A stretch of DNA of 64,000 nucleotides from Eucommia ulmoides (taxonomy: Eukaryota > Streptophyta > Magnoliopsida > Garryales > Eucommiaceae): contig CM028334.1 in the NCBI GenBank assembly GCA_016647705.1, positions 1,922,001-1,986,000 on the forward strand. The letters are read 5' to 3'. Below, in pieces: positions 12,495 through 23,077 of this stretch. A model generated the notes under the pieces. It had not been told where the DNA came from, did not search any database, and saw only the letters and a list, made by a program, of their open reading frames with translations. Position 1 is the first letter of the stretch, and every line of letters starts with the position of its first letter. The position numbers and the translations under genes were made by a program.

Positions 12495-12699
12495 TTTTTT
12501 TGTATTCATGAGGTTTTGTAAGTTGGACTTAAGTGTAATTAGTTCAAGTGAAAGTGTGTTTGAGTGTTAGGGTTTGATTTTCGCCTCAAAAGAGGATCAA
12601 GTTTTAGTGAATTGAATTTCCTGTGAGAGCTCATGGGAGTAAATGTATGCAAGAGTAACTTAGTGAATTACTATAAAATTATGAGTGTCACTGTCTCTA

Positions 12700-13762
12700 T
12701 GTAATACCCAAAAAATTTATATTTTTGAAAATATTATTTTATATAAAAGTTTAATATTTTTTTTGAACTGTTTTACGAATTTATGGTATAAATAATATTT
12801 GATAATTTTTTTTAAAGTTAAATGTTTATTTTAAATTGATTTTAGAAATTTTGGAACTAATGTGTTATTTAAAATATATTTTTAAAAATTTTGAAATATA
12901 ATTAATATTTTCTTTATTTCAAAATGGATGATTGTATAAATAAATAATTAAACAACTAAAATTAGTTTCCTTCTTAAAGAAGGAAACTAACTTCAGCATA
13001 GCAGGTATCATAAGGTTGATGATAATAATAATAATAATAAATAAAAATAAATATCAAATGGATAATCACACCTATCATTCTTCGGCTACTCATACATGTA
13101 TAAGAATATTAAGTTACATGGATTATCACGCCTGTCACTTCTTCGGCTAATACAGGAATATTAAGCACAGTCAATTAATGGTTCTTGAGCGAGAAAGAAT
13201 TTCGGTTCAAATTCTGGCTTCAGATTTTAGGTAGAATTTATAACTTTTCTAATATGTGTATTTAATTTCTTCATTGTGAGACTTATACTATTATTATTGT
13301 TGAATTTTAACTGTTAAGTTTCATGAAATGATTATAATTATGTGAGAATCATGCTAAGGTGCTTTATTTGTTGTATAAATTAAATGTACGTATTAAAGGG
13401 GTTGAAATTCTTCTGAGCGTTGACTCACAATTCCACAGTTTTGATTTGCAGAGCCGACGAGAGTAAGACGGTGCCAGAAATTTGTAGTGAAATTTTTATT
13501 TAAAAATTGTAATAGTTGTATTTATTATTCTCCGTTGTAAAGTCGAATCGATAAATCGATAAATTAAAAATTCGATAATTATAATTATCGCTACCGGATT
13601 GTAAATTAAAATATTTTTATAAAAGGAATTATTAATTACTTCTCGCCGACGTATTTTAAAATATATCGGATTTTATAAAATGAAATTTTGGTTAATCGAT
13701 TTTAACGTTAATTCTCTAAGAAAAGAAATCGCGTGGCGGCTCGGAAAAACCGGGTCGTTACA
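12700..13762 (+). mobile_element. Solo LTR, family A copy 1 (1.06 kb)
   Basis: It begins TGTAATACCC at 12700 and ends GGGTCGTTACA at 13762. The same five bases, CTCTA, lie immediately outside both ends (12695-12699 and 13763-13767). It has no coding sequence. A second copy with the same ends and much of the interior lies at 21030-22176. The TG...CA ends, 5-bp duplication and size fit a solo LTR, probably Gypsy. Confidence 0.85.
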
Positions 13763-13767
13763 CTCTA

Positions 13768-15450
13768 TCCCTTCTCTGTTTGGTTGTGTACTTGCATTAA
13801 TACGGTTTCACTAAAAATCTAAATTAAGATAAAATTTGATTAGATCAGTACACTTTAATTCAAAAGTTTTAAATTATCCAATTCATCTCCTTCTTGGTTT
13901 GTAGTTTGGCTAATAATTTATTTATTTTTTTAGTTAAATATAAATATATTTTTATATTCTCTTCTTTTTTATATTAATTCTAAATTCTAATTAAATATCA
14001 TTATGTAGCTTTCCGTCAACAAAACAAACCGTAAGGGAGATGCTTCAAACTGATTGAACTTTCTCATTGTTTGGTGCTTGATTTGACTTGGTGATAATTA
14101 TATTGTTAACTTCAAATGTTTGGTGCTTGATTTGACTTGGTGATAATTATATTGTTGACTTTAAATTAAATACCATAAAAATTAAATTTGATGAAAGGAC
14201 AACTAATAAATCCTATATTTATTGGGTCTAGCTCTAATAAAACAGTTGTACTGATACATCAGTCAAAATTATAAAATTTGGCTAAAAAAATTATAAATTT
14301 TTAGATGAATTTATAATTTACAATTTGTAACTTTTCAGATAAATTTGTAAATTTTTTACCAAAATCTTGTAATATTTAACGGTTATACCGTACAACTATT
14401 GTATTGTAGCAAAATCTTTATTTATATGCGGTTGTACTGTAGCAAAATCCTTATTTATATGCTTATTTATGTGACAATCTCGATCCTCTTTGACACTTTA
14501 ATAAATAATTGCTTAAATAATTGTGTTGCAATAATTGTTCTATACTTTTAATTTTTTTATTACTTTTTCTATTTTTCAACTAATTTTTTTTTTTATTATT
14601 TTTATTAATTTTTATTTTTTTTTATAAATATACCTATATTAAATACAAGTTCAATGTCTATTTAACATCAATTAGATGGATTCAATCTATTTAATATTAA
14701 CTTAATGATCGAAAATTTATTTAAAAAACTCAAAAAATAAAAGAATAAAAATTATGTGTTTTTTTTTTATGAAAATTCTACAAATTTTAAATTTCTATTC
14801 ATGGGAATCCTCATTCATGAAAAGTAAAATAATTCTGTCAAAAATTCAAAATCGCAGCAATATATCAAAATTATTGTAATAATTATTAAAAATTACTACA
14901 ATAATTTTTATGTAGTAAATAAATTGTTCGACTTCAAAGGAAGTTATCATTAATAAATGAATTAGTTAAATAATGTTTACTCAAACCGGAGCATTTGACA
15001 AAAGAAAATAATTTATTTTAAGGTTAATAAAATTATTTTCTCAAGAAAAAAAAGTATATTCAATTATGATTTTTTTTATCTTAAGATTTTGATGGACAAT
15101 TAAAAATTGATATTTTTTTAGAAACTAATGAGTTTAATGAATGTTTCGGTGATAAAGTTTCATTGACGTTTCAATTATGAAGAAATTGTTGAAGAAGGTT
15201 ATGGATACAAGAGACTGACAAAAAGAAGAGTATTAAGAAACTAAATTTTTTTGAAGAATATAGGGAAAAATAACTCAGATTAATTTTTACTTTTAATATA
15301 TCCCCATTAAGATCACACACGACACAAAAATAATTTTATAATTATGTGTGTTTTTTATAAGATTCTAATTAGTTAAACATATTTGTTCTCATGTGAAATT
15401 GAAGAAGAAATATTGATTTAAAAAATATTAGAAATTAAAATTGATTTGAG
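13768..15450. other. AT-rich intergenic DNA with a short direct repeat
   Basis: No gene is seen. At 14068-14165 a 40-base phrase starting TGTTTGGTGCTTGATTTG occurs twice with a 49-base period. The remainder is poly-A/T rich with no recognisable termini. Confidence 0.5.
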
Positions 15451-15459
15451 GAGTTAATT

Positions 15460-17000
15460 TAGTTAACCGATAAAAGAAATCGGTTAAAGAAACAAAAATG
15501 TCGAAGATTTGAGTTAAAAATGAATTAAGGAAGAAGAATGTCAGCATGATCGGTTAACCGACCAACATGGTTTGGTCAACCGATGAGAAGTAGCCGTTAC
15601 TAGCCGTTTTATGGTTAGGATGTGAGAGATATCTTAGGGATCTGATGATATTTAAGATATGATATTGATATTTTGTTATCCTTATAGATATAGTTCATAT
15701 ATTTTGATTATTTCTCAAATTGGTTCATATAATTCTTTCTATCCTATCTAATTGAGTTTAAGAAAATATTTAAGTGACTAAATTGAATATTTTAAAAGAT
15801 ATAATTGAGTAAATTGTATCATAATTGAGTTATAATGATATAAGGGGTCTATTAGAGTAATTAAATGTCATGATAAGTGGAAATTAGCCGTTGAATGACT
15901 TGTTTCAATTCCATTTAAATAAACCTAAGTTTTTAAGATTCCAATAATCCCAATCAATCAAATTTCAAGAGTTATTCAGTTCCTGAACTTTCTAAGAGTT
16001 ATTATTCTGAATTCATATTGAGAGAATAGTGAGATTATTCTCGAGAAGTGTTTTTGAGAAAATTTGTTGTGGATTATTGCTGCTACCGATTTGGAGATTC
16101 ATTGCTATTCATTCTATACTTATTCGGTGGATTCCTAGTGAGATCATTCCAAGTTTTTTGTTATTAATTGTTGTTTGAAATTATTTATTTATTACTTGGA
16201 ATTCTGATATTTGAAATCGTTTTCCTGAACTTCAAATTGATTGAAAATTGTTTTGAAACGAATTCTTGTAAAAATCTGAATACGTGCTAAATTGTGTGTT
16301 ACCTATTTTTATTAAAATCAAAATTTGAAATTATCACTTTATTTCTATCACTATTATCGGGACATTAATTGAGTTCAAATTAATCTGGGGTGGTAGAAAT
16401 TCCAAGTGAGAAAACGCTTATCAATTTTATAATTGGTGAGTTGAGTGCGGATTAGATACTATTGAGAGTGTCTAATAAAGGGTAGCCAGTTTCAATCTTT
16501 TTCGGTAAAGAGATTGAGGTTTGATATTTACCTAGAGTATAAAAAGATTAAGTTACTCTTTTCCCTTGAAAAGAGATAGGGGTAATTCTTCCTGACTATA
16601 ATTAATTTTTGAGTGAATTTGTAATGGTTCAATTCTTACCGGGTAAAATGATACTTGGAGTATTTTTGTGAGATTTAATTCTTAAGCCTAAGGTATAAAA
16701 AAAATTAGGTTGTGATTCTTCCTGTAATAGAATTAGGTTAATCTTTAGTTTGGGAAAAATATAGATGTTATTCCTTAGCCTGTGAAAATTAATTGTAAAA
16801 GTTTATTCTGAACTTGCGAAAATAATCATTTTGTAAGGGTTTTGTTCCTATCTGGTTAAAGGGATAATAGTGGTTAATGGGTGCGACTCTCCACGGCATT
16901 CGGGGGACTGAATTAGCCAAAAATAACTTGGTGAACCAGTATAAATTTCTGGTGTGCTACTTTGTTTCCTTTATTTATATTTTGTTGTTTGGGTGTGCAC
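15460..17000 (+). mobile_element. Probable Copia-type LTR remnant
   Basis: The stretch has the layout of a long Copia LTR: a GGTTAACCGACC...GGTCAACCGATG inverted motif near 15550, a short TAGCCGTT duplicate, then a U5-like tail ending with CATTCGGGGGACTGAA, GAACCAGTATAAATTTCTGGTG and a T-rich end. That tail is familiar from SIRE/Angela-like plant LTRs. I could not fix TG/CA ends or a target duplication, and no coding sequence remains. Confidence 0.4.
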
Positions 17001-17159
17001 CTAATTGATATTATATATTCGTTACTATAAATATAATAATTAATTTAGGATAAAATTAATTGTTTGATTTTTGAAGTGTTATTATTTGATTAATTTTTAT
17101 TACTACCTAATTCATCTCTCTTAGGTAGCTACTGGGCCAACACCACGTCAACTAATCAT

Positions 17160-17670
17160 CTTCTTAAATGATTTAAAAAATATATTTTCCACCTCGACTT
17201 TGGACATTTAGAATTTTATTTTAATTTTAAAGTGGATCGAACTCTGATTGACAAAAAAAATTAATTAATAAAAAAATAAAATTTTATGAAGTGGATCAAA
17301 CTTTGATTGACAAAAAAAAATTCATTTATAAAAAAATAAAATTTTATAAAAAAAATAAAAATTTATTCTCTTATCAATCAAACTGATATTATTACGATAT
17401 GTTTGGTTAGGGTGATAATAATTATTTGATTAAGAAAAAAATAATCTTTTTAAACGATTTAAAAAAAGTGTTTTTTCATATTGACTTTGGACATTTAAAA
17501 TTTTATTTAGTTTTAAAGTGGATCGAACCTTGATTGACAAGAAAAAAAATAATTCTAATTAATAAAAAAACAAGATTTATTTTCTTATCAATTGAACTAA
17601 TCTTATTACGGTATGTTTGGTTGGGAGGATAGTAATTATTTGATTAAGAAAAAAAAATCACTTCAATAAT
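17160..17670. repeat. Degenerate tandem duplication, ~215-240 bp unit
   Basis: Phrases CGACTTTGGACATTTAGAATTTTATTT, AAAGTGGATCGAAC, TGATTGACAAAA and ATTACG.TATGTTTGGTT occur in the same order twice, near 17195-17410 and 17480-17625, with a third partial copy after 17615. This is an imperfect tandem array of non-coding AT-rich DNA, possibly from a duplicated inverted-repeat element. Confidence 0.5.
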
Positions 17671-18149
17671 TTACTATTTTATTCTTAAAAGTGAGAATGC
17701 TCACATGAGTAACGAGAAATCCTGTGAAAAATATGATAGCTTGCCAGTGGAAAGTTTTCTCCGTTTAGTCAATCTACTCATAGTGAATCGGTCTCTGAAG
17801 TTCTATGAAAACCAAGAAATATCGACATGTTTGTCATCCACACTAGAATAAACAGAGTTTTCCGAAAACATCTGTTAGTGAAAGAAAGCGACCTAGGGAT
17901 AACAAATAAAAATTCTATTATTCATGATATAATAATAATTTTATTTTTTTGTTAAAAATTTCTCAATTATTTTTTTCACGTGAAAAAAAAAAAAAGATTT
18001 TTATTATTTAGTTATGATTTAAGTGATCATGTAGGGAAAATGCATTTAGTGCATTCAATTAAGCTTTTAGTCCTTTTGGCAGACAAAATAGGAGGTAAAA
18101 AGACATATGTAGCCTTGACAACCATAATACATTAACAGGTCAATGTTCA

Positions 18150-18990
18150 CTCACCTCACTATATTGTCTCTCTCTCTCTAAATTGGTTGGATCAAACCAT
18201 AATCCCTCTATCATCTCTCTCACTCTAAACCATAATCCCTTTCTCGCTCATCCATTCACCCCCGACGTCCAGGATGACTCGAAGGCCGTCCACAGCATCA
18301 AGACCGCCGATGGAGAAAAAGTGGAGGACTAGGAGCAGTGGGACAAGCCGTTATCGCAGTCGGTGTCAATGGGTCTATCGCCATGGTGGGTGGCTTTCGC
18401 TAGTGGTGGTGGGTGGGTTTCCAGATTTGAAAAATTAGATCTGGAGTTTCCAAATATGGAAACCCGGAGTTGTTCACCTCAAGCCTTCGTCGTCTTCATT
18501 TTTTTTCTCCCACAGTTTCTCTCTCTCTCAGATCTGGATTTCCAAATTTGAAAGCACAAAACCAAAACACCGTCGATTTCAAAAGGAGGATGAGCAAATT
18601 CAAGGCCACAAATTCGCCTCCCGGTAAAATTACTCGATTTCTCCCAAATTTACTTCGAATCTCATCGGATTTGGTGCGACTGTTCTTGAAATTCTATGAT
18701 TCAAAACATTGCAGTCAATTTACCCTTTTTTTAGATTTGAATTACTTGAGTTTTGCTATTTGAATTTGAATGTGGCTTTACTGCTAGTAGAGAACAGGCA
18801 TAGTGTATGAATTTGGGGATAAAATGGCAATATATTTTTTTCGTGAAGAGGATGATGAAGATGATGGCGTTGATAATTACATTTTCACCCCATATTTTAG
18901 TTTTAATTTTGATTTTTTAATTTCTTTTATAAATTAACATTCTCACCTTCTCTCTCACACTCAGATCTGGAGTGGGTGGAGGGGGTGTTC
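18150..18990. other. CT-rich non-coding stretch, gene-like composition
   Basis: This stretch contains TC runs, paired phrases built on AGATCTGGA and CCAAATTTG, and short frames (18363-18763) with no recognisable domain. It leads directly into the GTTAAC-rich field. It may be a captured gene leader within a transposon, but nothing here supports a real gene. Confidence 0.35.
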
Positions 18991-20640
18991 ATTTTTGACA
19001 TTAACGTCAGTGTTTACTTGATTTTTTTTCACATATGGATGTCTAAACAATATGTATGCGTTAACGTTAACATTTGGGGTGCAAATGTTCATTAACACAG
19101 AAGAGTTTTGGCATTTGTTTGATTTTTTTGAGTAATTGTGTTTGGGATCTATTTTTTTATGGTGGAGATATGATTGGTAGTGGAGGTGGAGGTGGAGGTG
19201 GAAATGAGGTATTTATTTTTACGTTAACATTAGTATTTCTGCGTGATTTTTCACTTATGTTTTTTTGAACAATATTAAATGTGTTAATGTTAACACAGAA
19301 AGAGACAAAAAATGTGCATTAACATTTACGTTAATGCTAATAGTTGTGTGATTTGTTTCACATATGTTTTCTGGGACAACGTGAATGTGTTAACGTTAAC
19401 ACAGAAGTGACCCCCAAAAAATGTGCCTTAATGTTAACGTAAACACGACCCAAACATACATTCAGATCTAAATTGAAAATTTTTTTAGAGTCTATTTGGT
19501 TCTTGATTTTTTTTAGGGAATCTTCAGATCTGATTTGAAATTTTTCAGATCTGAATTTGGATTTTTGTTGTGGCTCTGAATGATGGTGGAGATGGGGGGT
19601 GTTAATTTTACGTTAACGGTAACACATAAAGAGATAAAAAAAAATGTGCATTAACGTTAAGGTAAACCTAACTCAAATACACATTTAGCTTAAAATGACA
19701 AAATACCATATATGGCAGTTAACGTTAACACACCAATTTTTAATTTTTGCACACATGTGTTCTCTGGACAATACTTGACGTGTTAACGTTAATACAAACG
19801 AGACCCTAAAAAATGTGTATTTTAATACTAACGTCAGTGTTTTATTTTTCATTTCTCATATATGATTTTTTCAGATAACATGAATGCGTTAAACGTTAAC
19901 GCAAAAAGAGTTACCAAAAAATGTGCATTAACGTTAACGCTAGTGTTTGTTTTTTATTTTATCACATATGGGGTTCCAGACAACATGAATGCATTAACGT
20001 TAACACATGAGACTCTCCAGAAAAAATGTGTATTAACGTTAACGCAAATTCAACCTAAACACACATTTCAGTTCAAATGACAAAATACCACATATGGTAG
20101 TTAATGTTAACGCGTACAAGACAAAAGTATGTAATAAGACGTTAACGTAAATATTCAAACAAAATACGTTAACATATAGCACTCCTAAAAAATAAAATAC
20201 GTTAACATTAAAACCCACAATCCGATAGTAAAAAATGCATTAACGATTAATACATAGAAACAGATGAAGAAAGATGCGGTAACTTGAAACACACACAAAA
20301 AAATAAAATAAAAAATACGTTAACGTTAACGCACACAAAATGAGATAACGTTAATGCACTCAAAAATGAGTTAACGCATACTAAAAAAATAAAATAAAAA
20401 ATACGTTAACGTTAACGCACAAAAAAAATAAGTTAATGCACACAAAATGAGTTAACATTAACGCACTAAAAAATGAGTTAACGCACACCAAAAAAAAAAC
20501 AAAAAAAACACAAGGTAAGGCTGCTGAAAATAAGAACTGAGTTAACATTAACGTCATGTGTGAATATTTTTGTCTTTTTGTATAGGACAAGATGATAAAA
20601 ATCTTAAATAAACGTTAACAGGAGGTCCAGAATGAAAGAT
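18990..20640. repeat. GTTAAC-saturated segment
   Basis: By eye I count about thirty GTTAAC hexamers in 1.6 kb, many fused as GTTAACGTTAAC, with further near-matches (GTTAATGTTAAC, ATTAACGTTAAC). They are separated by variable AT-rich spacers of about 15-110 bases, with accompanying phrases CACATATG, ACACAGA and AAAATGTGCATTAACG. The motif is its own reverse complement, so orientation is undefined. The arrangement resembles subterminal repeat fields of DNA transposons, but no terminal inverted repeats or target duplication were found. Confidence 0.75.
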
Positions 20641-20799
20641 TTTTTTCTTAAGATTTAGTGGGGTCTGAATTCTCAATAGCATCTCTATAGATAACTAAAA
20701 AATAAGAACCCTAAAAAAATTACTTTTAAAATTGCACAATTTTCTCTCACTTTTTTTTTGTTCCTTACTTTTTTTTTGTATTTTTTTTTTTTTTGGTAT

Positions 20800-21313
20800 A
20801 CTTGGTCATTAGTCCCAAATAACATATGTAATTTAAAAAAAATCCTACTTAAGACATAAATTTGGTTTAATCTATTAAGTTGATTTTTGCTTGAATTTTA
20901 GTCCTGCATGTGCAAACATTGTAGGGATTGTTGAGAGAATTTTGGTGACTAAATTCGTATTATAGTGAATATTAGTTATATGTAACTAATATTAGTTACA
21001 ACTTAATAATTAACTATATTGCATATATTTGTAATACCCTGAAAATTTAGATTCTTGAAAATATTATTTTATATAAAAGTTTAATATTTTTGGGAATGTT
21101 TTGTGAATTTATGTTTTAAATAATATTTGATAATTTTTTGGAGTTAAATAGTTATTTTAAATTGATTTTAGAAGTTTTGAGACTATTGAGTTATTTAAAA
21201 TTTACTTTTAAGAGTTTTTGGGTATAATTAATATTTTTTTTATTTCACGAGGGTTATTAATATAAATAAGTGATGACTCATTATTTTAACCCATGAGTCA
21301 CCACTTACGTGTT

Positions 21314-21356
<43 letters not shown>

Positions 21357-22340
21357 CAGAGGATTTGGAATGATCATACGAAGAGAAAGAGTGACACTTG
21401 ATGGAAAAAGAATATATAAAGTTACAGTAATAGGATACAAAAGGTTTTTAGCGAGAAAAGAGATTCCGATTGGATTCGATTCAGATTTTAGGTAGAATTC
21501 CTAACTCTTTTAATATATGTATTTAATTTTTTCATTGTGAGATGTATGTTATTACTGTTGGTGAATTTATCGTAGTTAGTTCGTATGAAATAATTATGAT
21601 TATGTGAAAATTAAGTCAAATTGTTTTATTTATCGCGTTAATTAAATGCACGTATTAGAGGGGTTGGAGTTCTACTGAGCGTTGGCTCACACCCCCACAG
21701 TTTTGATTTGCAGGGCCAATGAGAGTAAGGCGGCGCCAGGAATTTGTAGTGAAATTTTCATTTAAAAATTGTAATAGTTGTATTTATTATTTACCGTTGT
21801 AAATTCGATTGGATAAATTGAAAAATTATAAATTTGATAATTCTAATTATCGTTGTCACGTGGAAAATTTATCAGGTTTTTATTAATTAAAATATTATTT
21901 GTTTAGTAAAATTACCGTCATTGATAAATAAAATTATCGTCGTTATTTGTAAAAATTTCGGAGTAATTCGGAATAAATTAGTGGATATTCGGTTGTATTT
22001 TAATTGTAATTATTATATTTATTAGTTACTGTTGAAAAATCGACAACTAAGATTATTGCCGTCGCATTTTAAAATTTATCGGATTTTATAGAATGAAAAT
22101 TTGGTCTATCGATTTTAACGTTAATTTCTCCAATGGGAGAAACCGCGTGGCGGTCCTGGGAAACTGAGCCGTTATAATATCTGTGTAAAATTAGTTGTGT
22201 AATATTAGTTACACGTTACAAATTATAATATTTGTTATATTTAATAAATTTTTATATGTAATTAATTAAATTATATCTTATAAAATACAGTAATATTTGT
22301 TATATCCAATTGTTAACAATTGCGTCTAATTGAACAAAAT
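20800..22340. repeat. AGTCCC dispersed repeat split by a solo LTR
   Basis: TTAGTCCCAAATAACATATG...ACTAATATTAGTTACAACTT (20806-21029) resumes after the solo LTR as ATATCTGTGTAAAATTAG...AATATTAGTTACACGTTACAAATTATAATA (22177-22340). The flanks share phrases with the repeat copies at 5466-5740 and 41680-42300, so the LTR landed inside an older repeat. Confidence 0.45.
21030..22176 (+). mobile_element. Solo LTR, family A copy 2 (1.15 kb)
   Basis: It begins TGTAATACCC at 21030 and ends GAGCCGTTATA at 22176. The same order of phrases is seen as in copy 1 (for example TATTATTTTATATAAAAGTTTAATATTTTT, TTTTGATTTGCAG, and GGCGCCAGGAATTTGTAGTGAAA against GGTGCCAGAAATTTGTAGTGAAA). Its final CA has mutated to TA. 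The flanking pentamers are ATATT on the left and ATATC on the right, a target duplication with one change. Copy 2 also carries an internal (TAA)n tract at about 21315-21357. Confidence 0.8.
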
Positions 22341-22446
22341 TTTTATTATAATTGCGTGAGTCCAAGCGGACCCTTTGACACGACGCGATTTTCCAATGAT
22401 GATTCTATCATGAAAAGTTAAAACACAAACAATCTCCTCGCAACGA

Positions 22447-23077
22447 TTTCTTCGATTACTTCAACAAAAAATATCTGATGATAATCGCTCACTTCAACAA
22501 CGATTGCTTCCCCCACTCGATTGCAGTGTGATGGAGGAAGCCTCTTCTTTCTTCTCTGAAGTTTTTTCAATTCGATTTTGAACTTGTGGTTGGAATTTGT
22601 TCGTACAGTCGCCTCGCAATTGATTCAGAAACACACTCGCCTGTTCGCAGATTTCCGCGATTTTTCGAAGAACAAGCAACGGATTCAGTTGATTCAATTC
22701 TATTTTTGAGGTAAAAGTTTTAAAATCTGTGTTTAATCTCTTCGTTTGAGGTGAAATGCGTGTTTCTTCGATTACTTCAATCAGAATAACTGATGATACC
22801 TCGCGCCAACTACGATTGCTTCTCCCACTGGATTACAGTGTGATGGAGGAGGCCTCTTCTTCTTCTTCTTATTATTATTCTTCCTCTGAAGTTTTTTCAA
22901 TCCGATACTGAACCAAAATCTGGAAGTTGTTCGTTCAGTCGCCTCGCAATTCATTCAGATACACACTCGCCTCCGCGATTTTTCGAACAACAAGCAACGG
23001 ATTCAATTGATTCAACTCTAATTTTCAGGTAATTTTTTTTTAAAATCTGAGTCTAAACTCTTTGTTTGAGGTGAAAA
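22447..23077 (+). repeat. Tandem duplication of the MRS2 5'-UTR exon
   Basis: Copy A (22447-22757) and copy B (22763-23077) lie head to tail, about 316 bases apart. Both contain TTTCTTCGATTACTTCAA, ACGATTGCTTC, CAGTGTGATGGAGGA, GTCGCCTCGCAATT, AACAAGCAACGGATTCA and a splice-donor-like AG|GTAA (22711 in A, 23029 in B). The copies differ by substitutions and a (TTC)n expansion in B. Each looks like a leader exon followed by the start of the leader intron. Confidence 0.8.

Noticed and set aside
18363..18763. Two overlapping short frames with Ser/Phe-rich sequence
   Set aside because: No domain, no consistent splice context, and they lead into the GTTAAC field; probably part of a non-coding element.
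20381..20590. 69-codon hydrophobic frame on the minus strand
   Set aside because: Its Val/Asn/Phe pattern is a direct translation of the GTTAAC repeats and A tracts.
18157..20660. The GTTAAC segment as a CACTA transposon (CACTATATTG near 18157, TTAGTG near 20655)
   Set aside because: The ends are not a convincing inverted repeat beyond five bases and no matching 3-bp target duplication is present.
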